DNA of 64,000 nt. Origin: Nitrospirota bacterium. Its GTDB lineage: Bacteria; Nitrospirota; JACRHL01. The position numbers were made by a program, and so were the translations under genes. The notes beneath the pieces are model-generated. The model saw only the letters and a program-made list of their open reading frames with translations, made no database searches and had not been told where the DNA came from. The DNA lies in the NCBI GenBank assembly GCA_016212085.1, contig JACRHL010000003.1:1-64000 (forward strand), given 5' to 3'. Every line of letters begins with the position of its first letter. Position 1 is the first letter of the stretch. Shown one piece after another: positions 16,377-24,425 of the stretch.

Positions 16377-17695
16377 CCGGCGCGCTGCTCACCGACCTGT
16401 ATCAACTGACCATGATGAAGAGCTACTACGACCACGGCATGGAGGATGTCGCCGTGTTCGAGTTCTTCTGCCGCAAGCTGCCGGAGGAGCGCGGCTTCCT
16501 GATGGCCGCCGGCCTGGAGCAGGTGCTCGACTATCTGGAAAACCTGGCCTTCACCCCGGAGGAGCTGGCGTGGGTGGAACGCTCGGGCCGCTTCGACGCG
16601 CGCTTCGTCCAGCGGCTGGAGCGGCTGCGCTTCACCGGCGAGGTGGTGGCCATGCCCGAGGGCACCGTGTGCTTCGGCAACGAGCCGCTGCTCCGGGTGG
16701 TGGCGCCGCTGCCCGAGGCCCAGCTGGCCGAAACGCGCATCATCAACCTGCTGCACTTCCAGACCCTCATCGCCAGCAAGGCGGCGCGCATGGTACTGGC
16801 GGCGCCGGGCAAGCTGCTGGTGGACTTCGGCCTGCGCCGCGCCCACGGCGCCGAGGCGGGGCTGCTGGCGGCCCGCGCCGGCTACCTGGCCGGGCTGTCC
16901 GGCACCTCGACGGTGGCCGCGGCGGCGCGCTTCGGCGTGCCCGTGTTCGGCACCATGGCGCACAGCTACATCCAGGCCCACGTGGACGAGGCCCGGGCGT
17001 TCGCCCACTTCGCCCGCTCCCACCCGCGCAACACGGTCCTGCTCATCGACACCTACGACACGGAGGAGGGCGCGCGCAAGGTGGCCAAGCTGGCGCCGGA
17101 GCTGGCGGCGGAGGGCATCACCATCCTGGGCGTGCGCCTGGACAGCGGCGACCTGGGCGACCACGCCCGCAAGGTGCGGCGCATCCTGGACGACGCAGGG
17201 CTGGGCGAGATCACCATCTTCGCCAGCGGCAACATCGACGAGTACGAGCTGGAGGCGCTGGCCGCCGCCCCCATCGACGGCTTCGGCATCGGCACGCGCA
17301 TGGACACCTCCGCCGACGCCCCCTACCTGGATTGCGCCTACAAGCTCATGGAGTATGGCGGCGCCCCCAAGCGCAAGCGCTCCGAGGGCAAGGCCACCTG
17401 GCCGGGGCGCAAGCAGGTGTTCCGCGAGATGGGCGCCGACGGCCGCATCGCCGGCGACACGCTGGCCCTGGAGGACGACCGTCCGCCGGGCACGCCCCTG
17501 CTGGTGCCGGTGATGGCCGGGGGCAAGCGCATCCACCCCAGCCCGCCCCTGGTCCAGGGGCGGGAGCACGCGGCGGCGCAGCTTGCCTTGCTGCCGGACG
17601 CGGCGCGCCGCCTGCACGGGCCCAGGCCGGTGGCCGTGGCCGTGGCGCCGTCCCTGCCCGCCCTGGCGGAGCGGGCGGACCGGGGAACGCGGTAG
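16373..17695 (+). CDS. pncB: Nicotinate phosphoribosyltransferase
   Basis: This 440-residue enzyme forms nicotinate mononucleotide from nicotinate and PRPP. Family motifs include LLTDLYQLTMMKSYYDHGM at the N-terminus, FGLRRAHGAEAG near the middle, GTMAHSYIQAH and LLIDTYDTEEGARKV. GVRLDSGDLGDHARKVRRIL is next, and the PRPP-side motif FGIGTRMDTSADAPYLD completes the set. The start overlaps the pncA stop. The next gene begins ten bases on. Confidence 0.96.
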   Translation: MTGALLTDLYQLTMMKSYYDHGMEDVAVFEFFCRKLPEERGFLMAAGLEQVLDYLENLAFTPEELAWVERSGRFDARFVQRLERLRFTGEVVAMPEGTVCFGNEPLLRVVAPLPEAQLAETRIINLLHFQTLIASKAARMVLAAPGKLLVDFGLRRAHGAEAGLLAARAGYLAGLSGTSTVAAAARFGVPVFGTMAHSYIQAHVDEARAFAHFARSHPRNTVLLIDTYDTEEGARKVAKLAPELAAEGITILGVRLDSGDLGDHARKVRRILDDAGLGEITIFASGNIDEYELEALAAAPIDGFGIGTRMDTSADAPYLDCAYKLMEYGGAPKRKRSEGKATWPGRKQVFREMGADGRIAGDTLALEDDRPPGTPLLVPVMAGGKRIHPSPPLVQGREHAAAQLALLPDAARRLHGPRPVAVAVAPSLPALAERADRGTR

Positions 17696-17705
17696 GATAT
17701 GTCCC

Positions 17706-17912
17706 ATGAACGTGTCGCGCCTGCTCATCACCGTGGGGATCGCGCTGCTGGCCCTGGGCCTGCTCTGGCCGGTGCTGGCGCGCCTGGGCCTGGGCCGCCT
17801 GCCCGGCGACATCGCCATGCAGCGCGACGGTTTCCGGTTCTACTTTCCCATCACCACGTGTATCCTGGTCAGCGTGGGGGTGTCGCTGCTGTTCTGGCTG
17901 ATGCGGCGCTGA
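17706..17912 (+). CDS. DUF2905 small membrane protein
   Basis: The 68-residue protein has two hydrophobic segments (ITVGIALLALGLLWPVL and ITTCILVSVGVSLLFWLM) around the conserved LGLGRLPGDIAMQRDGFRFY motif that defines DUF2905. Function is unknown for the family. It follows pncB closely and may be in its operon. The ATG at 17706 is chosen over the longer in-frame stretch, which is a pncB shadow. Confidence 0.85.
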   Translation: MNVSRLLITVGIALLALGLLWPVLARLGLGRLPGDIAMQRDGFRFYFPITTCILVSVGVSLLFWLMRR

Positions 17913-17946
17913 CCGCACCCGGCAACGTCCCAAGGAGGTTTCAACC

Positions 17947-18513
17947 ATGACCCAGCACCACCGTTCGACCGCGCTGATGGCGGCCACGACCCTCGCCGCC
18001 ACACTGTTCCTGCTGACCGGAACGGACGTTCTCGCCCAGACGGCCACCCACCCGGGCCCCCACCCGCCCCGCCCCATGATGGGTGGAATGGACCCCGGCA
18101 TGATGGGCGCGGGCGGCATGATGGGCATGATGGGCACGGGCGGCATGGCGGGCATGCATGGCGACATGTCCGGCGGCAAGGGGCACGACATGGGCCCCCA
18201 CAACGCCGCCAGCCACTTCCTCCAGATGGCCGACAAGCTGAATCTGGACGACGCGCAGATCGCGCAGCTGAAAACCCTGCGCGACGCCTACATCACCGCC
18301 CACGCCACCGACACGGAGCGCCTCAAGGCGGCCCGGGCCGACCTTGCGACCGCGCTGCACGCGGACGTCATCGACACGGACGCGGTGAACCGCATCCTGA
18401 AGGAGGTCGACACCCTGGAGGACAAGCTCTGGCCCGCCTTCGTCAACCAGCTGCGCGACATCAAGGCGCTGCTCACGGCGGACCAGCGGCAGCGCCTGGG
18501 CGCCATGCGCTGA
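17947..18513 (+). CDS. Periplasmic Met-rich Spy/CpxP/ZraP-like protein
   Basis: The 188-residue precursor has a signal peptide (MAATTLAATLFLLTGTDVLA, cleavage near AQT). A Met/Gly/His-rich stretch follows with repeated GGMMGMM-type units (about residues 43-82). The helical rest (LQMADKLNLDDAQIAQLK, then LTADQRQRLGAMR) has the LTxxQ pattern of the Spy/CpxP/ZraP family. AGGAGG precedes the ATG. The Met- and His-rich tract suggests copper or zinc binding in the periplasm. Met-rich LTxxQ proteins are often metal- or envelope-stress-responsive; the regulator is not visible here. Confidence 0.75.
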   Translation: MTQHHRSTALMAATTLAATLFLLTGTDVLAQTATHPGPHPPRPMMGGMDPGMMGAGGMMGMMGTGGMAGMHGDMSGGKGHDMGPHNAASHFLQMADKLNLDDAQIAQLKTLRDAYITAHATDTERLKAARADLATALHADVIDTDAVNRILKEVDTLEDKLWPAFVNQLRDIKALLTADQRQRLGAMR

Positions 18514-18554
18514 GGGGCCGCGTGCGGGGTGGACGACGCGGGCATGCTTGCGCC

Positions 18555-18881
18555 ATGAGCACCGCCGCCACTCACGCCTGCGACACCTGCGGCAAGGCTT
18601 TCGACCCGGCCCGGCACCCCACGGTCTTCGAGAGCGCGTACCTGATGCTGCACGTCTGCCCGGACTGCATCGGCGGCTACGTGGCGCGCCACGGCACCCC
18701 CTGCGTCAACTGCCAGGGGCACATCGTGCCGCACACCCAGGTGGCGGTGTACAAGGGCGACCACGGCGAGGACCTGTTCGGCCACACCACCGTGGCCTGC
18801 AACCCGGCGGGCAACACCTTTTACGGCTATTGGGGAAAGGGCCGGCTGGAATCGGCGTTCCGCTGCATCGAGCAGTGCTGA
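18555..18881 (+). CDS. Small Cys-rich protein, probable zinc binder
   Basis: The 108-residue protein has four CxxC-like pairs or single cysteines: CDTCGKAF, VCPDCIGGY, CVNCQGHIV, then AFRCIEQC at the end. The first two form a treble-clef or zinc-ribbon pattern. A GTG 11 codons upstream (18522) is possible, but the ATG gives the cleaner N-terminus. I do not recognise the family. It lies between the Met-rich periplasmic gene and a convergent RNA methyltransferase. Confidence 0.7.
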   Translation: MSTAATHACDTCGKAFDPARHPTVFESAYLMLHVCPDCIGGYVARHGTPCVNCQGHIVPHTQVAVYKGDHGEDLFGHTTVACNPAGNTFYGYWGKGRLESAFRCIEQC

Positions 18882-18888
18882 GCCCCTT

Positions 18889-19692
18889 CTAACCCCCCTC
18901 CGCCAGGGCACGGGCGAACAGCAACAGGCTGCCCGCCACCGCCACGTTGAGGGACTCCACTCCGGCCGCCATGGGGATGGCCACGCTCACGTCCGCCCGG
19001 GCCCGCAGGCCGGCGCACACGCCGCCCCCCTCCGCCCCCAGCACCCACGCCACGCGGCCGGCCGCCGCCACCCGCGCCGGCGGCTCCGCCCCGTCCGCCC
19101 GCGCCACGGCCAGGCGGCATCCGGCCGCCTTCAGGCGATCGGCCAGCACCTCCGGGGCGTCGTGCCACGCCACGAACGGCAGCCGCAGCAGGCAACCGGC
19201 GGCGGAACGCACCGCCTTGGGCTGGGTGGGGTCGGCACATCCGCCGGCCAGCACCACCCCCGCCGCGCCCGCCGCCGCCGCGCTGCGCAACAGGGCACCC
19301 ACGTTGCCGGGATCCTGCACGCCGTCCAGCACCAGCACGTCGCCGGGGCGGGCGAGCAGCGCCTCCAGATCGGCCGGGGCGCAGCGCACCACGGCGATCA
19401 CCCCCTGGGGGGTGCGGGTGTCGGCCATGGCGTCCAGCACGTGCGGCGCCACCTCCGTGAGCGGCACCCCGGCCCGGCCCAGGGCGTCGAGCAGCGCCGT
19501 CCCCTCCGGGCGCCCGGCGCAGGTTTCGGACCAGAACACGGCCACCACCCGCGCCGGGTCGGCGGCCAGCTCCGCCACCGCCTTGATGCCCTCCGCCACA
19601 GCCACCCCCTCGGCCCGGCGCTGCCTGGCCTGGTGCAGCCCCTTCACCCAGCGCACGCGCGGGTTGGCGGTGCTGGTGAGCCGGTCAGCCAC
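18889..19692 (-). CDS. TrmH/SpoU-family RNA 2'-O-methyltransferase
   Basis: This 267-residue SPOUT enzyme has an N-terminal substrate-binding region (TSTANPRVRWVKGLHQARQR) as in TrmH-family rRNA methyltransferases such as RlmB and RlmH-like SpoU proteins. The catalytic domain contains VLVLDGVQDPGNVGALLRSA (motif 1), WVLGAEGGGV (motif 2) and IPMAAGVESLNVAVAGSLLL (motif 3, knot). It methylates a ribose in rRNA or tRNA, but the exact target is not clear. The next gene in the same direction is 35 bases upstream. Confidence 0.9.
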   Translation of the reverse strand: MADRLTSTANPRVRWVKGLHQARQRRAEGVAVAEGIKAVAELAADPARVVAVFWSETCAGRPEGTALLDALGRAGVPLTEVAPHVLDAMADTRTPQGVIAVVRCAPADLEALLARPGDVLVLDGVQDPGNVGALLRSAAAAGAAGVVLAGGCADPTQPKAVRSAAGCLLRLPFVAWHDAPEVLADRLKAAGCRLAVARADGAEPPARVAAAGRVAWVLGAEGGGVCAGLRARADVSVAIPMAAGVESLNVAVAGSLLLFARALAEGG

Positions 19693-19727
19693 GGAAAATG
19701 GAAAAGCGGGAACGGCGCAAGGGGAAC

Positions 19728-20078
19728 CTACAGGATCGCCAGCACCGCTTCCGGCGGGCGGCCGATGGCGGCCTTGCCGTTCCGGGTCACCACCGGCCGC
19801 TCCATCAGCATGGGGGTGGCGGCGATGGCGGCGATGAGCTGGTCGTCCGTCAGGCTCGGGTCGTCCAGCCCCAGGGCGGTGTATGCGTCCTCCTTGGCGC
19901 GCATCAGGTCGCGCGGGCGCAGGCCGAGCTGCCTCAGCAGCGCCTTGAGCCGGGCGGCGTCCAGGGGGGTCTTGAGGTATTCCACCACGGTGGGCTCGAT
20001 GCCCTGCTGGCGCAGCAGGTCGAGGGTCTGGCGGCTCTTGCCGCAGCGCGGGTTGTGGTAGATGGTCACGTCGGTCAT
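19728..20078 (-). CDS. ArsC/Spx-family arsenate reductase-like protein
   Basis: This 116-residue thioredoxin-fold protein has the active-site Cys C12 in IYHNPRCGKSRQTLDLL. The family residues VVEYLKTPLD and LIAAIAATPMLMERPVV match glutaredoxin-dependent ArsC. No ars regulator or efflux pump is adjacent, so it may be a YfgD-like housekeeping member rather than true arsenate resistance. The long frame upstream of the ATG at 20078 is a shadow of the transporter gene. Confidence 0.86.
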   Translation of the reverse strand: MTDVTIYHNPRCGKSRQTLDLLRQQGIEPTVVEYLKTPLDAARLKALLRQLGLRPRDLMRAKEDAYTALGLDDPSLTDDQLIAAIAATPMLMERPVVTRNGKAAIGRPPEAVLAIL

Positions 20079-20134
20079 GGCGCCTCCCAAATCGGTCGGG
20101 GCAAGGAGGGCGATTCTACACCGCCCCTTCCGGT

Positions 20135-21988
20135 TCACGGCTGGAACGGCCAGACCACCGGCACCAGGAACATGGTGACCAGGAAGATCAGCACCACCAG
20201 CGGCCCGCCCACGCGCGCGTAGTCCAAGAAGCGGTAGTTGCCGGGGCCGTATACCAGGATGTTGGCCGCATGGCTCACCGGCGTGACGAACGACGCCGAC
20301 GCGGCGATGGCGATGGTCATCAGGAACGGGTAAGGTGACACCCCCATGCCCTCCGCGGCGGCCACGGCGATGGGCGCCACCAGCACCGCCGCCGCCGCGT
20401 TCGAAATGAGCTGGGTGACCGCCGTGGTGCAGAGGAAGAAGCCCATCATCACCCCCAGCGGACCGAACGCGCCCATCCCGTTCAGGACGCCGTTCGCCAC
20501 CCACGTGGCGGTGCCCGTGTGCTCCATGGCGGTGGCCAGGGGCAACATGCCGGCGATCAGGAACACCGCCTTCCAGTCCACGGCGCGGTAGGCCTCGGGC
20601 ATGTTGACGCAGCGCAACAGCACCATGAGCACCGCGCCCAGGGTACCGGCCACGGCGATGTGCAGCAGCCCGAAGGCGGCGCAGGCGATCACCAGCGCCA
20701 TCACCGCCACGGCGCCCCAGGCGCGGTGGGTGCGCAGGCCCTCCACCTCCACCTCCTCCAGCACCAGGAAATGGCGCTCGTCGCGCAGGCGCCGCAGGGC
20801 GTCGCGGGTGCCCTGCACCAGCAGCACGTCGCCCCCCTTGATGGCGATGCGGCCAAGCTTGTCGTGCAGCATCTCGCCGTGCCGGTAGATGCCCAGCGCG
20901 GTCACCTGGAAGTGGTTGCGGAAGTCCAACTCCTTCAAGGTCTTGCCGATGATCCACGACTGGGGCGAAATGACCACCTCCAGCAGGCCGATGTCATCCG
21001 AGGTGATGGTCTCGGGCTTGGCGGAAAGCTCGGCCTTGATCTGCACGCCGCGGGTGTTGCGCATCTCCAGGATCTTTTCCACGTGGGCCTCCACCAGCAG
21101 GTGGTCGCCCTGCTTCAGCACCTCGTGGGGCAACGGCGAGAGGATGCGGATCTGGCGCTCCGTGGGAGGCGGTCCGGGCCCCTCGTGGGGGGTGCCCTCG
21201 GGCACCTTGTGGCGGCGGATGATGCCCAGCACGGCGATCTCGAAGTCGCGCCCCAGGCGGCTCTCCTCCAGGGTGCGGCCGACGAGGGGCGAGCCGGGCA
21301 GGATCACCAGCTCGGTCAGGTAGGTGCGGATGAACTCGCCGATTCTCGCCCGCGCCGTGGCGCGCGCCGGCAGCAGGCGCCGCCCCACGGTGGCCATGAA
21401 CAGCACGCCCACCAGCAGGATCGGGATGCCCGTGGGCGCGAAGTCGAAGATCTTGAACCCCGCGTAGCCGTTCGCCTCCAGCGCCATGCTCACCAGCAGG
21501 TTGGGCGGCGTGCCGACGAGGGTGATCAGGCCGCCCATGAGCGACCCGAACGACAGGGGAATGAGCAGCTTGGACGGCGAGACGTTCGCCTGCCGCGAGA
21601 TGCCCATCACCGCCGGGAACAGAATGGCGGTGGCGCCGATGTTGTTCATGAAGGCGCTCATGGTGCCCACGGTGACCATGATGCCCACCACCAGCAGCGG
21701 CTCGCTGTCGCCGGTCACCTTGAACAGCATCTTGCCGATGGCCTGGGTGACGCCGGTCTGGCTGAGGCTCGCCCCCAGCACGTACATGGCCACCACGGTG
21801 ACCACGGCGGGGTTGGAAAAGCCGGCGAAGGCCTCCTCGGTGCTCACCAGGCCGGTGAGCACCACGCACAGCAGCACCAGCACCGCCGTCACGTCGACGC
21901 GGATCCACTCGGTGGCGAACAACACCATCGCCACCGTCAATATGCCGAGGACCAACGGGATTTCCATCGCCGACTCGATTTCAGCCAC
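20135..21988 (-). CDS. SLC13/DASS-type permease with two TrkA-C (RCK_C) domains
   Basis: This 617-residue transporter has an N-terminal permease half starting with MVLFATEWIRVDVTAVLVLL. It also has MNNIGATAILFPAVMGISRQ and GTPPNLLVSMALEANGYAGF, the SNTNP-like loops of the DASS/ArsB superfamily. About 170 residues of two TrkA_C-type domains are inserted in the middle (TLEESRLGRDFEIAVLGIIR and IIGKTLKELDFRNHFQVTAL). The permease then resumes with LISNAAAAVLVAPIAVAAAE. Such proteins move sulfate or dicarboxylates with Na+ in known members. The substrate here is unknown. An alternative ATG lies seven codons in. Confidence 0.88.
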   Translation of the reverse strand: MAEIESAMEIPLVLGILTVAMVLFATEWIRVDVTAVLVLLCVVLTGLVSTEEAFAGFSNPAVVTVVAMYVLGASLSQTGVTQAIGKMLFKVTGDSEPLLVVGIMVTVGTMSAFMNNIGATAILFPAVMGISRQANVSPSKLLIPLSFGSLMGGLITLVGTPPNLLVSMALEANGYAGFKIFDFAPTGIPILLVGVLFMATVGRRLLPARATARARIGEFIRTYLTELVILPGSPLVGRTLEESRLGRDFEIAVLGIIRRHKVPEGTPHEGPGPPPTERQIRILSPLPHEVLKQGDHLLVEAHVEKILEMRNTRGVQIKAELSAKPETITSDDIGLLEVVISPQSWIIGKTLKELDFRNHFQVTALGIYRHGEMLHDKLGRIAIKGGDVLLVQGTRDALRRLRDERHFLVLEEVEVEGLRTHRAWGAVAVMALVIACAAFGLLHIAVAGTLGAVLMVLLRCVNMPEAYRAVDWKAVFLIAGMLPLATAMEHTGTATWVANGVLNGMGAFGPLGVMMGFFLCTTAVTQLISNAAAAVLVAPIAVAAAEGMGVSPYPFLMTIAIAASASFVTPVSHAANILVYGPGNYRFLDYARVGGPLVVLIFLVTMFLVPVVWPFQP

Positions 21989-22098
21989 CCCTCACGGTTG
22001 AGGCGCCGCGGCACGCGGCACCGGCCGGGTACCATACCACAACGGCAGGGACCACCCTGAACACACCTGTTTTCCCGGTTTTTTTCGGTCGCGTCCGC

Positions 22099-22890
22099 TC
22101 AGAACTCCAGCGGCGCGTCCGGATCGGCGCTCCACTCCCACCAGGAGCCGTCGTAGTTGCGCAGGCGCGGATAGCCCAGGGTGTGCAGCACGAAGAAGAA
22201 CCACGCGGAGCGCACGCCGCCGGTGCAGTACGGCACGATCTCCCGGTCCGGGGTGATGCCGGCGGCGCGCAGCATGGCGCGCAGCTCCGCCTCGGGCTTC
22301 AGGCGCCCCTCCTCGTCGTAGAGGGTCAGCCACGACAGGTTGACGGCGCCGGGCAGGTGCCCCTCCTTCACGTATTCGTCGTGGCTGCGGGCGTCCACCA
22401 CCACCGTTTCCGGTGATTCGTTGAGACAATCCACCACCCCCGCCTTGTCGATCAGGGCGTTGACGCGGATCATGGGCGTGAACGCGGCGGGCCGGGGGCG
22501 GCTGGGCAGGAAGGCCACCTCGCGCCCCTGCTTCCGCCACATGGGAAAGCCGCCGTCCAGCACGCGCACGTCGTCGTGCCCCAGGTAGTGGAGCATCCAG
22601 AAGAAGCGCCCCTCGGCGCCCCAGTTCTCGAACGGCTCCGAATAGACCACCACCGGCCGGTCGTTGCTCACGCCCAGGGCCCCGAAGCGCTCCGCCAGCA
22701 CCCGGCTGTCCGGGTGCAGCATGCCCTTGATCCGGGTGTCCGGATCGGTAAAGTCCTGCCAGCGGGTGGCCGCCGCGCCGGGGATGTGCCCCTTCAGGTA
22801 GGCGGCGGTGCCGCGCACGTCGAGCACCGTCGCCGCGCCGTGGGCGAGCAGGTCGGCGAACGCCTCGGTGGAAATCAGGCCGGATGCCAT
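22099..22890 (-). CDS. Tandem-rhodanese sulfurtransferase (TST/MST type)
   Basis: This 263-residue protein of two rhodanese domains transfers sulfane sulfur from thiosulfate or 3-mercaptopyruvate to an acceptor thiol. Only the C-terminal domain has the catalytic loop, C222 in PYCTGGVRS. The N-terminal copy has VVYSEPFENWGAE and no Cys at that place, the normal arrangement in this family. The CTGGVRS loop is closer to the thiosulfate-type (CxxGxR) than to the CG[S/T]GVT of mercaptopyruvate enzymes. It ends one base before the next gene in the same direction. Confidence 0.9.
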   Translation of the reverse strand: MASGLISTEAFADLLAHGAATVLDVRGTAAYLKGHIPGAAATRWQDFTDPDTRIKGMLHPDSRVLAERFGALGVSNDRPVVVYSEPFENWGAEGRFFWMLHYLGHDDVRVLDGGFPMWRKQGREVAFLPSRPRPAAFTPMIRVNALIDKAGVVDCLNESPETVVVDARSHDEYVKEGHLPGAVNLSWLTLYDEEGRLKPEAELRAMLRAAGITPDREIVPYCTGGVRSAWFFFVLHTLGYPRLRNYDGSWWEWSADPDAPLEF

Positions 22891-22891
22891 G

Positions 22892-23707
22892 TCAGCCCCC
22901 TTTTCCGGGATGCATCAGGGTGTCCACCATGGCCTGGTGGATGCGGCCGTTGGAGGCCACCACCTGGGCGCCGTCCAGGGTGTGCGGCAAGCCGTCGAAG
23001 CGGCTTACCCGGCCGCCCGCCTCGGTCACCGCCAGCACGCCGGCGGCCACGTCCCACGGTTTCAGGCCCATCTCCCAGAAGCCGTCAAAGCGGCCGCAGG
23101 CCACGTAGCACAAGTCCAGGGCGGCGGAGCCGGTGCGGCGCGTGGCGCGGGCGCGGCGGGTGAAGTCGGCGAAGTGGTCCAGGTTGTCGTCCGCCGCCTG
23201 GTGCACGTTGTAGGCGAAGCCGGTGACCAGCATGGAGCGCACCAGGGCGTCGGTCTCCGACACGGCGACGGGGGTGCCGTTGAGCGTCACGCCCGCGCCC
23301 TTCCGGGCCACGAACAGCTCGTCGAGCATGGGGGCGTAGACCACGCCCAGGGTGGGAGTTCCCGCCACCACCAGGCCGATGGACACACAGAAGAACGGAA
23401 ACTTGTGGGCAAAATTGGTGGTGCCGTCCAGCGGGTCGACGATCCACTCGCAGGGGTGGTCGGCCGCATGCCCGCCCCCCTCCTCCGCCAGGATGCCGTG
23501 CTCGGGGAAGTGCTCGGTGAGGCCCTTCACCACCAGTTCCTCGCAGGCCTGGTCCACCTCGGTGACCAGGTCGATGGTGCCCTTCATGCGCACCGCCACC
23601 TTGCGGCCGTAAGCCTCGCGCTGGATGGCCCCGGCACGGCGCGCCAGGTCGATGGCCACCGCGCGGCAGGCGGCAAGTTGGGATGGTTCCACGGGGGTGG
23701 CCGGCAC
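22892..23707 (-). CDS. suhB: Inositol-1-monophosphatase / SuhB-like phosphatase
   Basis: This 271-residue Mg-dependent phosphatase has the motifs GTIDLVTEVDQACEELV, ILAEEGGG, WIVDPLDGTTNFAHKFPFF (the DPiDGT/T motif) and KPWDVAAGVLAVTEAGG. The nearest upstream GTG with a good ribosome site (GGAG seven bases ahead) is at 23707; a second GTG lies at 23692. The frame is open further upstream, but that part looks non-coding. It sits one base upstream of the sulfurtransferase and is likely co-transcribed with it. The suhB symbol is by family; the physiological substrate may be another sugar phosphate. Confidence 0.9.
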   Translation of the reverse strand: MPATPVEPSQLAACRAVAIDLARRAGAIQREAYGRKVAVRMKGTIDLVTEVDQACEELVVKGLTEHFPEHGILAEEGGGHAADHPCEWIVDPLDGTTNFAHKFPFFCVSIGLVVAGTPTLGVVYAPMLDELFVARKGAGVTLNGTPVAVSETDALVRSMLVTGFAYNVHQAADDNLDHFADFTRRARATRRTGSAALDLCYVACGRFDGFWEMGLKPWDVAAGVLAVTEAGGRVSRFDGLPHTLDGAQVVASNGRIHQAMVDTLMHPGKGG

Positions 23708-23924
23708 CGGTCGTCTCCATGCAAGAATAACCGCGCCGGACGGGGGGCTTTTTTCCACCCCGGCCCGGCGATTCCATGCTCTCAAGACACAGGGTAACAC
23801 GGCATCCGGGCCCCTGTCCGTCCCCCAGAAAACCGCATGGTTCGACGGTTTTGGCCACCCCGGCTAGACTGAATGGATGGCCTCCCTGGCGTGTGTGACG
23901 CCGGGGCGATACACTCTTTCGACC

Positions 23925-24425
23925 ATGAAGATCGGCGTCATATCCGACACCCACGGCCGCATGCACCCGCGCGTGTTCGAGCTGTTCGACGGCGTGGACC
24001 ACATCCTCCACGCGGGCGACATCGGCGCGGAGGAGGTGCTCATCGACCTGTGCGCCCTGGCCCCGGTCACGGTGGTGCGCGGCAACGTGGACGCCTTCGG
24101 CCCGTGCTCCCGCTACCCGGAGCAGGCGGCGGTCACCCTGGATGGCGTGCGCATCCATCTGGTGCACCAGGTGGCGCCCGTGCTGGATGCCCTGGGACGG
24201 GGCGCCTGGCCGGGCCCGGCGCCGGACGTGGTGGTGTACGGCCACAGCCACCAGGGGGCGGCGGAGCGGCTGCGCGGCACCCTGGTGTTCAATCCCGGCA
24301 GCGCGGGGCCCCGGCGCTTCCGGCTCATCCCGTCGGTGGGGTTCCTGATGATCGACAACGGCCGCGTGGCGCCGCGCCTGGTGGCACTTGAGGAAGCGGA
24401 ACAACATGCCCTGCCGGCCCTTTAG
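23925..24425 (+). CDS. YfcE/MJ0936-type metallophosphodiesterase
   Basis: This 166-residue calcineurin-like phosphoesterase starts MKIGVISDTHGRMHPRVF. It carries the motifs ILHAGDIGAEE, VVRGNVDAFG (the GN[H/V]D block), HLVHQVAP and VVYGHSHQGA, all metal-binding positions of the YfcE group. Members hydrolyse model phosphodiesters; the natural substrate is unknown. A weak promoter (TTCGAC at 23841, TAGACT at 23865) lies upstream. The 217-base gap on its 5' side holds only promoter-like sequence. Its last codons overlap the next gene by 20 bases in another frame. Confidence 0.88.
   Translation: MKIGVISDTHGRMHPRVFELFDGVDHILHAGDIGAEEVLIDLCALAPVTVVRGNVDAFGPCSRYPEQAAVTLDGVRIHLVHQVAPVLDALGRGAWPGPAPDVVVYGHSHQGAAERLRGTLVFNPGSAGPRRFRLIPSVGFLMIDNGRVAPRLVALEEAEQHALPAL

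Noticed and set aside
19728-20078. Arsenic resistance locus
   Set aside because: Only the ArsC-like gene is present. There is no arsR, arsB or acr3 beside it, and the neighbouring transporter has TrkA-C domains that fit the SLC13 type better.
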